This document shows, in pieces, positions 1-11,500 of a DNA stretch of 64,000 bases; position 1 is the stretch's first letter, and the number at the start of each line of letters is the position of its first letter. Source of the stretch: Lates calcarifer (taxonomy: Eukaryota > Chordata > Actinopteri > Centropomidae); the NCBI RefSeq assembly GCF_001640805.2, contig NC_066837.1:25256467-25320466 (forward strand). Direction: 5' to 3'. The notes beneath the pieces are model-generated. The model saw nothing but the letters and a program-made list of their open reading frames with translations, ran no database searches and had not been told where the DNA came from. The position numbers and the translations under genes were made by a program.

Positions 1-190
1 ATTCACTTAACCTGTCTGTGGTTTAAATGTTGTGGCTGCTCGGTGTATAGCTATGGGCCTATGTACACACACACACACATTTTTGTTGTTTTACTGAAAT
101 ATCTCTTCAACTATTGCATGAATAGCTGTGGAATCTTGTTTCATTCTGCACAATAAATACAATAAAGGCTTTCTATTTTATTCTATTCTA
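1..190 (+). mobile_element. LINE-type 3' tail (degenerate)
   Basis: The stretch ends with a polyadenylation-like run containing AATAAA and AATAAAGG, followed directly by tandem TTCTA units (about 168-190). A 3' UTR that runs into a short A/T-rich tandem tail is typical of L2/CR1-like non-LTR retrotransposons. No coding part is visible; the 5' side lies outside the window or has decayed. A short (AC)n at 65-79 sits inside it. The class assignment is inferred from the tail only. Confidence 0.4.
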
Positions 191-2105
191 AACTGATCTT
201 GTATAAGTTTCCACCTGATCACAGCATTTTACAGAGTGAAGCAGGATGTGAAGCTGGATCTGAGTCATACTGCTCACTCCATAAATCTATATGTCTATTC
301 CATTTAAGAATTTGCTGTGTAGCAACACCTGAATTATACTTGAGTTGCTATCCGTCTTTCAATCAGCAGTGCAGATAGAAAAATGTTGTAGTTGTGCAGG
401 AGAGAAACCACAGATTTATGACTAGTAAGATGCTGTGCTGCAGTAAAAAAAGAAAATCTGCAGCTGTGTTTTACTGAAAGTAAAGTTTGTCTTCAGCAGT
501 CATGCAATCTTTAATCATGTCAGATTTTGGGTGGGTAAACACTCAGTTTAGACCTTTATTAGGCTATAGCTACACATCACTGTGCTATTCTATCGTAGTT
601 TTAATGTGATTGTTGTTTCACAGATCAACAAACACTCAGATGGTGTGAGGGTGAGGTGTTTTTTGTCACACAGTGTCATGTCAGTTAAATCAGGATGAAC
701 TGTGTGAGCGCTTTCTGCTGACTGATTCAGTCAGTGCATTAGCTGATCTTTCCATCACAACAAACAGCAGCTACTGTGCAGGTACACCTATCCACTGAAC
801 AGTTAGCAGACAACACAGCATCATCTGCAGTGTATACAGTGACTGATATGCAGCCTCAGCTCAAGAAGTATAGCAGAAAAATGTGTGGGTGAGGTGGGGT
901 GTGGGGGGTGGTATTAAGCCCAAATTCTGTATATCTATAACAACAGCAGGTGGCCTCTCTCTCTCTCTCCCCCTCTCTCTCTATCTCTCGCTCTCTGTGT
1001 GGTGCAGCAGCCACTGCTGCTTAATAGCACAGCAGCTAGCAGCATTCCACAATCTTTACTCATCAAGGACACAGCAGAACAGACTATTCAATTCAGTGAT
1101 TACCAGATTCACAGGTGGCAAATCTGCAGCAGATTGAAGAATGAAGGACTTCACACAAGCATGCAAAGAATGACACAACTGTGAAGCCTTTAATGTAAAA
1201 CTTTCCCTACAAGAATTAGGTTTTGTAGTTCACAAGCACAGGATTCTGCAGCAACATTTCCTGAGCTTTTAAAATGTGTGCTATTTTGGTGAATTTTTTG
1301 CAAAGGAGTCATATCCCAGTTTGACTCCTGGAGCTGTGCCTGCTAATATATTAAGGTTAGTTCATGTTTGCAGGGATGTGAAATGCTAAAGCAACTGCAA
1401 AAGGGGAAGCAGAGAACTGATGACTTTGGAGTTATTTAGGGAATTGAAGAAAATCATGTCACATGTCAAATTAAGTCACTCACATTAGAGCTGTTTCTTA
1501 GAACAACGTGGTCACTAATCAGCCATTGCAAATCTTGTGCTGTTCTAACAGCACACTTTTGTTTGTGGTTGTTGTTGCTGTTTGCTATTTTTAAGCAATT
1601 AAGTAGCCCAATTCAATTAATGGTATGCCCTCTACTAGCCACCCACACATGACAGGGAAATGGGTTTATGATGCAAAAAAGCGCAAGAGTGATTGGAATT
1701 ATCAGAGGAACAGAATAATACAAAATGAATGTTTTCTCAAATGGATTTTCACATCAGTGCTGCAGCTATATAAAGATGTGTAAATCACAACATTGGCAGT
1801 AAGAAATAAAGCACACTCAGATGCAGCCTGCTACATAGGTGCAAGTGTTTACAGCTGAGTCCAAAGCTAAATGAGATGTTTGAACACAATATTAGACCAT
1901 CTGGTGCTTTGCCCATCTCCAGTGAGTTTGTCAGAACTGGAGGAAAGCACAGGAAAAAACATTTGTCACTGAAAAGAAAAGTTGGGCTTTGCACGTCATA
2001 AATGATTAAATCAATTTAGCCATGAGTGTGAGGAGGCAAAAAGCTCAGTTCTGGAGTTCTCAGATACTTCATGCTGCCACATATTGTGAATTTCAGAATA
2101 GCTGA
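191..2105. other. unique AT-rich DNA without a recognised gene
   Basis: I find no coding evidence here. Short frames at 883-1184 arise from the G-rich and CT-rich tract. The only structured element is an interrupted CT microsatellite at 955-996, preceded by a G-rich stretch (887-908) with three G-runs. Confidence 0.6.
955..996. repeat. interrupted (CT)n microsatellite
   Basis: Runs of CT broken by CCCC and CTAT. It follows a G-rich segment, so the two neighbouring tracts have opposite purine/pyrimidine bias on the same strand. Confidence 0.85.
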
Positions 2106-2860
2106 GAAGTGCTGTTGGACAACAAGCTCTCTCTCAAGGACCACATTGCAGCACATCTGGAGCCTCTCACATGTTCATCAAGTACCACTCTGAGGAGGAG
2201 GAGAAAAAAAACACACGGAAGTATCCTGTTTAACTACTCAATCACCCAAATGGAGACTGTTATTACCTGGGAGCTCTGCACATCACTGAGAGCTATCGAG
2301 TGTGATCTGCTCTCAGATGGCAGAGAGTTAGAGCTAATTGGCAGCAGGTGCTGATGTGTTCAAGTCATATATACATGCGCGAGTGTGGGTGTTTTCGTGC
2401 ACTCCAGGATGAGTTGCACATCATTCTCACAGCCACACCAGACGGCTACAACTCAACCCAGATTTAACAACATCTGCTGCTCATGTGATGTATTGTCCTC
2501 AGCCTATAAGCATGGAAGCAGGTTTTTACTGTCTCAATAGCAAATCAGATTTCAGATTTCACTCTTACTTTCACTCTTCACTAAGAACTTTTTTTCTCTG
2601 CGTTCTGTTCTATTCTGCTTATTACTGTGACTGTTTATGCACCTCCTTGTCTCTATGAATTTATCACACTGCACTACATCCATATAGCCACCACTCCTCC
2701 TTCACTTGTGTGCAACATGGAATATGGCTGTTGCACACTAGGACAGGGCTGACATGAGAGAGATGGACTACTGTGATTCATTGTTATACTCCTTCATAGT
2801 CTACTGAAATGACAGCCTGGCATAGGCCGAGTTGTTCTGAGGTCAGATTAAATTGTATTG
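2106..2860 (+). mobile_element. possible relic of a LINE reverse transcriptase
   Basis: Near 2109 the plus strand reads LLDNKLSLKDHIA, which resembles the (L)GV(I/L)LDxxLSFxxHI segment found after the palm domain in L2/CR1-like reverse transcriptases. About 650 bp later (near 2765) MDYCDSLLYS resembles the downstream (L)DYCNxLL segment. The spacing is far larger than in an intact element, where the two lie about 30-40 codons apart, so the copy would have to carry an insertion. No frame connects the two parts. Both matches are short, so this is a weak call. Confidence 0.3.
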
Positions 2861-3457
2861 GTCACTGCCCTGTCTAAATGGTAATGCTAAAAATAATTCC
2901 CTCTTTCCCCCTCTTATTTTTCTTTTTCAAGCCTCCATGCCCCTCTGCCTCTGTTCTCTCTTATTTATCTCTGCACTTCTCACATTACATGTAGCTGTCC
3001 TCCTCGCTCCGCATTGAAGTGAGACAAACAGCCATTTACAGCTCACATTTTGCATTTTGAAGCACATGCAACCAAGCATGAAGATGTACAAATTGACACG
3101 TTAAAATTATCGAGTAAAAGCCAGTATTCAAATAATGATTGAGTCTTAGAGCAAAAACACATTTAGCTTTGCCCCTAATAAGGGCCTAGTAACAAACTAC
3201 TCACTGGGCTGGAATTACTTGTATTATTATGGGTTGCACATTACATTAAAATTATTAATTCCAGCAGCACAATAACAGAGTCATGCCATGCTCACCAATC
3301 TGCTGCTGCTGAGTTTCTCTTAACATCAGAAATAGTGTTTTCATTCACAAATTAATTGAAATAGCGTGTTTTTTAAAAGGTATTTTGTAGCTACTGTCAA
3401 TGAAACTAAACTTGTTGCAGATGTTTCACATTAATAGCCAAGAGAAAATAAAGTAAG
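2861..3457. other. no feature recognised
   Basis: AT-rich unique sequence. I see no repeat, open frame or motif worth naming. Confidence 0.6.
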
Positions 3458-3880
3458 GAAGTTTATTTATACAGTACCTCACAATAAAGATAAGGCAATT
3501 TAGAAATAAAAAATAAGGAAATTAAATACAGACCTACAAAACAGCATAAAAATAGGCAAGTCTAACCAGATGGGTCCAGGTGGTGCTTTTTAAAGGTGTC
3601 CACACTGTCCACACATCTTAGGACCAGAGGGAGAAAGCTCAAAGTTCAGGAACTACAACCTCAGAAGCGCATTCCCTTCAGTTTATGGCCTGAAGCGAGG
3701 AAAAAAAACAGAAAAAAAAACAAAAAAGCTCTGATCACAGGACCTTAGAGACCTTACTGGTGACATAAGGCTGCAAATGATCTCTAATGTGGGCAAGTGT
3801 CAGACCATGCAGAGCTCTCAAAAAAAAAAGAGATAAAAAAAAGAAAATGGATTTTGATTTTGCCTTGAGCTGCTGAAAGG
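3458..3880 (-). mobile_element. dispersed repeat, family D copy 1 (retroelement 3' tail type)
   Basis: On the plus strand it opens with TTTATTTATACAGTACCT, the reverse complement of the AGGTGCTATATAAATAAA-type ends seen on fish retroelements, followed by A-rich sequence. It then has a segment of the form 'GGAGAAAGCTCAAAG' and 'GTGTCAGACCATGCAGAGCTCT'. A second copy with the same order of blocks (TTTATTTCTATAGCAC start, A-rich block, conserved middle, AATTTTAAATC-type end) lies at 41165-41704 in the same orientation. The repeat class is not certain. It could be a SINE or a truncated LINE 3' region. Two A-rich runs near 3698-3728 and 3820-3845 interrupt it. Confidence 0.55.
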
Positions 3881-4394
3881 TTTTTAATGTGAAACATTTT
3901 TTGCATAAAGTAGCTTAGCACCAAACAAATGAACAAACAAGCAGAGTAAAAAGCCTGCCAAAACAGAACCAACTGCAGTGAATTTACCAGTGACAACAGC
4001 ACTGTAGTTCTCTTACAAGAGAAACTCAGAGCAGCAAAGAGATGAGAATGGTATCAACATTTTGTTCTGCTCATTGAATTGGTGCTGTGGAAATGTACAT
4101 CATTTTGAATCAATGATATGAGGTAATCATGAAGAATGTGTTGAGTTTGGATCAATAGCAAATAGAAAATGAACAATAAAAGCCTGTTTCTTAGTATGCA
4201 TGAACTCATATTCTGGCTAATTAGGAGCACCACAACAAAACACTCATATATGATCATCTTATTAAGTTCTTCTGGTGAACATTAGTAAACATTTGGTTCC
4301 TACTATATCTGGTTCAAAGAAACATTATGATTTGTGTGTGTTTCTGACTACCCAGTAAATGTAAGTCAAATATTCACTCTCATTTGCTTTGCTT
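3881..4394. other. no feature recognised
   Basis: AT-rich unique sequence. Two minus-strand frames of about 70 codons here are hydrophobic and show no domain. Confidence 0.5.
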
Positions 4395-4698
4395 GTCTGC
4401 CCATTGGGGCTGAGCAGGTAGTGTACAGTTGGTTTTTAGAGCTTTTTATTTTGCCTTGGATGAGAGCAGACAGAAAACAGTGCTGATGTGAGTGACACTA
4501 AACAGTAAAGCTGAGGGCTGCAAAACCAAAACAATGAGCTGGTAGACACAAAAAGGCTCCACAGAGCTGAGGAGAGCCACAAAGTTGTGTTATTATTCAT
4601 GTTGGTTCATCATTATGAATAAGACCTTTGACACTGCACATAGTCATTTGACCCTTTGGTCATATAAAAATATTGATTAAGTGCAGCTTTAAGGTATT
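4395..4698 (-). mobile_element. dispersed repeat, family A copy 1
   Basis: The minus strand carries the conserved blocks of a repeat that recurs at 18739-19085, 25795-26030, 31110-31285, 40430-40592, 51505-51690 and 51920-51990. Shared marks, read on the element strand, are a start near 'gcagctttaa', 'aatgactatgtg'-type text, and then 'ctcagctctgtggagc' before a long unique arm. The copy is diverged and has no coding capacity. The family is defined here by comparison within the window; its class is unknown to me. Confidence 0.55.
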
Positions 4699-5761
4699 GT
4701 CTAACACTATCTCTTCATGTACATTTTCGATGCAGTTCATTTTTTCTTCTGTGTGTGTATATGTTTACATACACATGATTATTTACTGTATACGTTATAT
4801 CATGTGAGATATTTGCCTTTATATGTTATACATCAGTGCTGTGTTTTTATACTGGATGTACAGTCCACTGATATATGAGTAACATGTATCTGTTTTTTTA
4901 AAGTTTTGTGAAGTCAGCTTTGACATAAGGTTAATCAAAACCTCTAATCGATCACATTGCTCATTGTATGATATGTGACCAAATGCCCTCACTGTTTATC
5001 GATTGTTTATGTTAAGCAAACCAACAACTGGATTGAATGGAATTTATTGAGTTTACATCTCCCCTGACCTAGCCTGTGCCACTAAGAATGAAGAAAAAGC
5101 TTTATATGCTGTTTTCTGATATGGTTAAAAAAAAAACAACAACAACAAAAAAAAAAAACACATAATATGCCATCCTGCATACATCCTGTACACTCACATA
5201 CGCACACATGCAGACATACAAAGACACATCTTATTCACCAGAGACACATAGGCCACTTGGGTCACTTCCTTTTACCCAGAAGCCTTTGGGAAAGGTCGTG
5301 CAGTCAAATACTAATACCTTTAGTTTGGTCTCAGAGGAAGACCTCCGTTTTGAGAAAAGTCAGTCTCCAAAGGTCAACAAGCTCTAGATGGGGAGTAACA
5401 GAGCATGAGGTCAGAGCAACAAATATGGCAAATAGATGCTCCTCCAAGGTTGCATATTCACTATCTGTGAGAGAAGCGTCTGTGCCTTTCAACAAGGATG
5501 AATCTCAAAGCTGTTCACTTTTTTTTGGCAGCATATGTCTCCTTTAACAGAAAAAAGAACGCATCCAGTTTTTCAAATTTGTTTTCTTGATTCATTCTGC
5601 TCTTTTTCTTTGCCTCCAGCTGAAAATGCGACACAGTAGAGGAAATGAAGAGAATAAGAGATATTTCAACTAGCTTGTTGTGATAAATGAAACAGGGATA
5701 GAGATGACATGGAAACAGATCACAAAAGCACTCAGGAGATTCAACCCAAGTCTATTTTCTT

Positions 5762-5787
5762 TTTCTTCTTCTTCTTCTTCTTCTTCC
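5762..5787. repeat. (TTC)n microsatellite
   Basis: About eight near-perfect TTC units. The plus-strand frame across it gives a serine run. Confidence 0.85.
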
Positions 5788-6336
5788 ACAGAAACAGCAC
5801 TGGAGCTGATTTGGTTTGGATTTAGCATGAATTACTACGGCTTAGATCCTGTTAGTGCCGATAAAGCCCCAGAATGTCCCAGTGGTATCCTTATCCTCCC
5901 TATGAATATTCAACAACTTGCTCTCATCTCCCTATTGTTTTCTCATTTGTACTGGTATCTGACAGTGCTGGTGATAATGTGTTGGGAGGAAGATGTGGCA
6001 AAGGGAAGTGGCATTGATATATGATCCGATAGAGGCCTCGGCGACACGCTTCAATGGACTCAAAGGAGCCTCATCTCTTAGCTCAATCAGAACATGGTTG
6101 AAATTCATTAAAGTTAAAACGACTTTGATTTATTATCTTGGAAATGATTAGGTTGGAGAGATTTGTTGTCTGAAGCAATATCCGGCTAGAAACATTTAAA
6201 CTGGCAGTTTTTAATATGGAAGTCACTCAAGTGGCCCTTTCTCTTACAGCGCTTGTTTTGTTTGGGATTCATAGAGTCAACAATCTGGACTTCTGAAAAT
6301 TCCCACATTCCTGTCTGGAAACACAACAACAGGTTT

Positions 6337-6361
6337 TGTGTGTGTGTGTGTGTGTTTGTGT
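6337..6361. repeat. (GT)n microsatellite
   Basis: GT repeat with one TTT interruption, the first of three alternating tracts within 340 bp. Confidence 0.85.
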
Positions 6362-6470
6362 GGTAAGAGTTGCAAATATTGAACAAGCTATAGCATTGTG
6401 AGTGTGTGTGGTCACACAGACTACAAAGACTGAACTTGCATCGTGCATTTGTATGAGCCTCCTGTGTTTA

Positions 6471-6494
6471 TGTGTGTGTGTGTGTGTGTGTGTG
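6471..6494. repeat. (TG)12 microsatellite
   Basis: Perfect TG run on the plus strand. It is complementary to the CA run at 6642-6674, with about 147 bp between them. Confidence 0.9.
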
Positions 6495-6641
6495 AGATCG
6501 GTGAAGCGGGCGATGGGAGAATAACCATGTTAGTGTGAGAGAGCAGAAAGGCTACATCTGTCACTCTGTATTTTCTCACACACATTTTGACAAGGCCCAC
6601 GAGCCTGCCACGATAACCCAGCAAGCTCTGCTGCCTGTCCA

Positions 6642-6674
6642 ACACACACACACGCACACACACACACACACACA
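6642..6674. repeat. (AC)n microsatellite
   Basis: CA run with one CG interruption. Together with the TG run at 6471-6494 it forms an inverted arrangement. Confidence 0.9.
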
Positions 6675-7176
6675 TCTCATGCCTCATATAACATGACAGA
6701 GTGACTGAGGTTCATTCATTGTTCAAGGGTAAAAGTTGTAGGTATGGCTCACAAAAAAAAAAAAAGTGTTGGTATTTTTAAAAAATGTGTGTGTGACACT
6801 ATAGATTTTTGTGAGTGAATGTATCGGCACATTTTACACTGCACATTTGTGTGTATATACTCTGTGTGTGTGTTTGTGTGCCCTCTGTTCAAGCTGCCAT
6901 ATAAAATGGACAGTCAAGCATTTCAACTGCCAGCTTTGGTGCTATCTTGCTTTCTCTCACCTCTCATCCCTCTTTTTTCCCCTCTCCTCACCCTCCATGC
7001 CCCCATAGCTGCCGGCCATATGCTCAGCCCTAAAGCCAGGCCCTTTGCCAGACGGGAATATGTGTCTGTAACTGTGCAATATACTGCGAGGAAAATGAGA
7101 GCGAGGAGACGGCACAGAGAGGGAGAGGGAGAGTTGCTGGGGACGCTGAACTGAGGGACAATTTTGATCGTGGCTC

Positions 7177-7198
7177 TAATCCAGATGATTTTCATCTG
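7177..7198. promoter_or_regulatory. possible enhancer motif cluster: TAATCC plus paired E-boxes
   Basis: TAATCC (7177-7182, the core bound by OTX/CRX-type homeodomains) overlaps the first of two E-boxes, CAGATG (7182-7187) and CATCTG (7193-7198). The boxes form an inverted pair with a 5-bp AT spacer, the class bound by NeuroD/Atoh-type bHLH factors. The cluster lies in a unique, non-repetitive block (about 6990-7330). Short motifs occur by chance, so function is only a suggestion. Confidence 0.2.
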
Positions 7199-7753
7199 TT
7201 TGAATCATTCCATTCTCTCCCTCGTGCTTTCTCTTACTTTTAATAGCTGAGAATAAATTGTGTAATTCATCCCCTATTTTTCAGTTTGTTAATGTCCCTG
7301 AGGAATTTTGCTGAGTGAGCTGACCTCATTTACAACCTTGTTGCAAACGTCTGCAAAAACTGTTAAGCCATCATCTGAGTCTATTATGTGGAGACAACAC
7401 AGTAATACAACTTTGCAAGCAAATGCCTCCATGAAGACAACCTAAAATGTCACTCTTTGTCACTTTGTTTCAAGGTAATCTTTTCCTATATCCTCTAAAA
7501 CATTTTTGATTGTTACCACACAACATCCTTTGCTATACAATGCATGCACAAATTAAAACTCAGACAAGAAGCCTGTAATGTTTGAACTCCTTCCATAGAC
7601 GTCTGTTTGGTCTTGCTGTGGTAAAATTAAGGCAAGCTGAATTTAAAAAATAACACAGGTAGACTTCTCAGCATGCATCATGAATGCAAATATAATGTAT
7701 GTATGTAGTATAAATCTCAGTGCAAATATAGAATCTCCCTTATGTCAGGAGAG

Positions 7754-8530
7754 ATAATCCGTCATCATAATTTCTCCTTCCACAGCTATGCAGATGATAC
7801 ATAGCTGTACCTGTCATTTAAAGTTCTGACACCAGAAAATAACCTTCACTACACAGCTGTCTATTTAACATAAGAAGCTGAATGTCCCAAAACTAACTAA
7901 AATTTAACTCCAACAAGGCAGAACTTGTCATCATTGGACCCAAACATATTTTAAAACAAATACAGCCACTCCTTGGCCGCCCTCACCTTTCAATATAAAG
8001 TCAGCTACAAAAACCTGGGTGTTATGCTGGACTGTGACTTGAGCCAATTATGTTTTTGCCAATTAAAGAATATTTCCAAAATTAGTTAATTCCTGCATTT
8101 CATTAACACAGAGAAAATTATACATGCTTACATATCCTCCTGCCTCAATTACTGCAATGCCTTGTTTATTTGTCTTAACAATCAGGCTATGGCTATTGTA
8201 TCTTTTAGAATCCATTGGGTTAGGGTTAGGTTTAGTGTTTTAATGACACACAAAGCAATTGAGTCAGAGAGTGAGAGTGTTTTTACTCTTTTTTCTTTTG
8301 ATGCATTTGATGACTTTTTATCTTTTATTTTCTTCCATTAAGAGTTATTATCTTGTACTTCCTTTTTTGTCTATGTATGTGTATGTATGTTTGTATGCAC
8401 TTGCATTTTTCATTCGTTACCTCTTAAAACCATCCTAATATTGATTATGTTGTGAATTTTATGGATAACACCTCATGCTTGTTGTCTGAAAAGTGCTCTA
8501 TTAATTAGATTATTGTTATAGTATATTATT
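7754..8530 (+). pseudogene. non-LTR retrotransposon reverse transcriptase remnant (L2/Rex-like LINE)
   Basis: This is a decayed piece of a LINE polymerase that would copy RNA into DNA at a nicked target. From 7754 the frame reads IIRHHNFSFHSYADDT, then a TAG where CAG (Gln) is expected, then LYLSF. YADD is the catalytic palm motif (first codon 7787). After internal stops and frame changes, 8006-8047 reads YKNLGVMLDCDLSQ and 8102-8190 reads INTEKIIHAYISSCLNYCNA, both conserved downstream blocks of this enzyme class in the right order and spacing. A 3' tail with AAGTGCTCTATTAAT-type sequence ends near 8530. The endonuclease and upstream half are missing, as is usual for 5'-truncated copies. It cannot make protein. 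The class (reverse transcriptase) is sure; the exact clade is less so. Confidence 0.85.
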
Positions 8531-11500
8531 ATAGCACAAAATACAAACATCTTAAGTATGTTACTTTCAACTACAGGTTCATTTCAGTCACACTCCTCTG
8601 TAAAAACTAGGGGTTGTGTATATTCAGGGAAGAGGTGTTAACATATTTAAGCAGCTCCAATTTAAAATGTACTGCCAGCTGCCTTAATAATGTATAGAGT
8701 TAGTACAAGGACAAAATGTAAAACCGCTGCCAGTAACTCTGTTAAAATAAAGGTGTACATGGGCAGAATTCAACATTAACCTTCTAATAATAATAATATG
8801 AATAAGAATAATAAGTTCCCTGGAAAGAACCAAATAGTTTGTACTAATTAGAGCAAACATATGAGACTATTCTGAGTTTTGATGTCGTAGCTTGTTATTT
8901 TATTTAGTTCAATTAGTTGTGTTGAGTTTTTAAGTGACCTCCAGATACACTTCTATTAAACAAATGTTTACTATAATGTTTAGCTCTCCAGCTCTCTTCT
9001 GAATAAAAGTCTCAAGGTTGTGCTAGTTTAGAAATAATTAGACGGATACCAACTGATTTCTCTCTGGTTTACATATACTTAGCATCACGTTATATTGTTC
9101 TTCTGAATGGATTTCTGGACACTGACAATCCTGACACCACTGTAAAGACTGAATGAAAAAGTAAATTTTGCCCTTTGCTGTGTGTGGAAGGAGGAGGTGG
9201 GAGGGTGTGGGGGCAGTACATAGCATCCACATTCATCCCACCCAAATCACATAAAATAAAAAATGTCTCTCAGTTTTACAGTACATGCTATGGTTTTCAA
9301 AATTACAGGGCTTCTGCTCTGAGTACGATTCTATCTAATGGCAACACATGTAGTATCAGCTCACTCAAGCCGTGTTATTTCTCATATGAATCTCACATTA
9401 ATGTGAATGAGTAGGAGGCAGTAATGCTTGGCTGCACTTACAGAACATATGTGCAAAGTTAATGATGTGGGTTTGGGGCTTAAACTTGAGAATGAGGGAT
9501 GTCAAGGTGTATGGATGCTTTGACAATGATCCAGGGACTTCCTGAGGCAAACGTCTGTGTCTGCATCACAGCATATCTGCATGCTTACAGATTTACTTCT
9601 GTGTCTCTCTCTGCACATACATGTTCCTGTGCATGCGCGTGTGTGTGTATACACGTGCACGTGTGCGTGTGTTCTGAGATGAGTGACAATTATGAGCCTT
9701 CATGTATGAGGGAGCAACAGAAGAAGCAGAATTTCTGCTGGAGCAGTTTAATTAACAGCTACTAAAAAATCGAAACCAGGGAGCATGACATTAGTGAAGC
9801 CCAAGAAGCATGAAAGCTTGTACACTTCAGCAGTTTGGTTTATTTGCGTATCAATTCCGTGATTTTAATGTGATTATAAGAACTCTCTGATTAAATGTTC
9901 CTGTAAACATTATTAAAATAGTTTGTTTTATTAAGCTTGTGTGTCACATAGTTAAACACTGTTACTGTTATGTTACCAGGATACAGTGAGCACTGTCTTT
10001 AATTTTTGTTTATTGGTGTTTTTGAGAATTGAAATAAATAAACATCTTTTTGTAGTTTGAGTGACTTACATGTCAGCAATCTTAAGCATAAGCACACACA
10101 GATAACTTCTCCAGGTTTCCTTAGACATAGTCATCTTGAGCAGGAAGTCAGTCAAACATTGAAATATCAGTGCAGCCGCGCTCCACACACTCTCTAACTA
10201 GGCCTGGAAAAAGATTGTGATCTGTACAAGAAGTGCTAGATAGGCACTTTTCCCAGTCATTCCTCTGCTTTATCAGCTAGATAGAACAGAAAGCATATGA
10301 TGTTTCATCATGTCCTCATAGTTCCCAACCTAGACTTCTAATCCAGAGCAGCAGCACTACATACACTGTGACACCTTCCTCTTCACTGCTCTGAGGGAGA
10401 ACAAAGCTTTCCAGGGGAACCACTTGTTCTTTACTGCTCATTTGCTGAGGAATCTTCAATGGCAAATTACTCACATCAAGCCGCAATGACACGACTGAGA
10501 AAATTACAAGGAGAAAGGAGAGCAAGAGGAGGAGGTCGTGTCACTGGGGAGAAGCAGATAACTTCTGATACTTCTTCAAGTTGCAAATTAAATCTGAAAC
10601 TGCTGCAAGTGTAACCAAAAAAAGAGGATGACAATGAGGATAACGATGTTGATGGTGAAGATGACGATGACAATGTGGGCATGGATGATGTTGCATGAGC
10701 GCTTTTTCCCACTTTTTTTGTTTTTGAAGAAGAAGAAATGTGAGGGGGATGTGAATGCCACAGATGAGCTGAGAATGAGAGTAGGTGAGGAGAATGAGCG
10801 TGGAAAAAACAAAAAAAAAAAAAAAGAGAGAAGGTTTGACTTCAGAGTGATAGGAAAAAGAGGAGTGAGACATATTAGATCATTTTCACCCAGCACCTGC
10901 CTCAACAGATTCTTTCCTTTTAAGTGATTTCCATCTCAAACCCACTCCTGTCATGGGCAATAACACTGGATTCCATTCAGCCAGGCAGGATAAAGTGACT
11001 GAAGTTAGTGAGTGCAGCTACAGTACGTTTGATAGACTCCTCCTGGTTCTGCTCCCTAGCCTCTGCTATCATCATCACTGATCCCAATGACACTTGGTTC
11101 ATTAAAGGGAAACAGAGTGTAAGGAATGGCTGAGCAAATTAGTACATTTTAACTGTAATTTCTAACTATTTGATAAATCTGGCAGTAAAACACAGATTAG
11201 TAAGTGTTTGGCACTTACAGAGCTATAAAATTCAGCTAGAAAGGGCACTTCTACTTCTGTATAATCTCTTACGCACAAGGGGAAAAAAGAGATAAACCTA
11301 CAATGCTGTGCAATTGTTTTAGTCAGTTGTTGATCTTTATTATGCAAAACATATTTAAGGAAGCACGACATTTTATTTTCCCATACCTCATTTGCTATTA
11401 CCATGACCTTTCTCCAGTATTAACCATATTGTATTTTGCTTACCGATACTGTAAAAGACAAAAAATGAACAAAATCTGGGTTTTGCAGAATCATTCAATA

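Larger units (their letters stand above)
4699..7750. other. mostly unique DNA with microsatellites
   Basis: This holds an A-rich tract (5127-5161), a (TTC)n run (5762-5787), three GT/CA tracts (6337-6674) and a less AT-rich unique block at about 6990-7330. The open frames at 5167-5547 (126 codons) and 5680-6024 have no recognisable domain, and the second runs through the (TTC)n tract as poly-Ser. I do not call them genes. Confidence 0.55.

Noticed and set aside
887..908. G-rich segment considered as a G-quadruplex
   Set aside because: Only three separate runs of three or more G; the canonical four-run pattern is not met.
5167..5547. 126-codon plus-strand frame
   Set aside because: No recognisable domain, starts in His/Thr-rich CA-like text, and no splice or promoter support.
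8218..8233. TTAGGG-like text considered as an interstitial telomere repeat
   Set aside because: Only two units, inside a LINE remnant; chance or coding-derived.
9186..9212. Second G-rich segment considered as a G-quadruplex
   Set aside because: Three runs of three or more G with GG pairs before them; not canonical.
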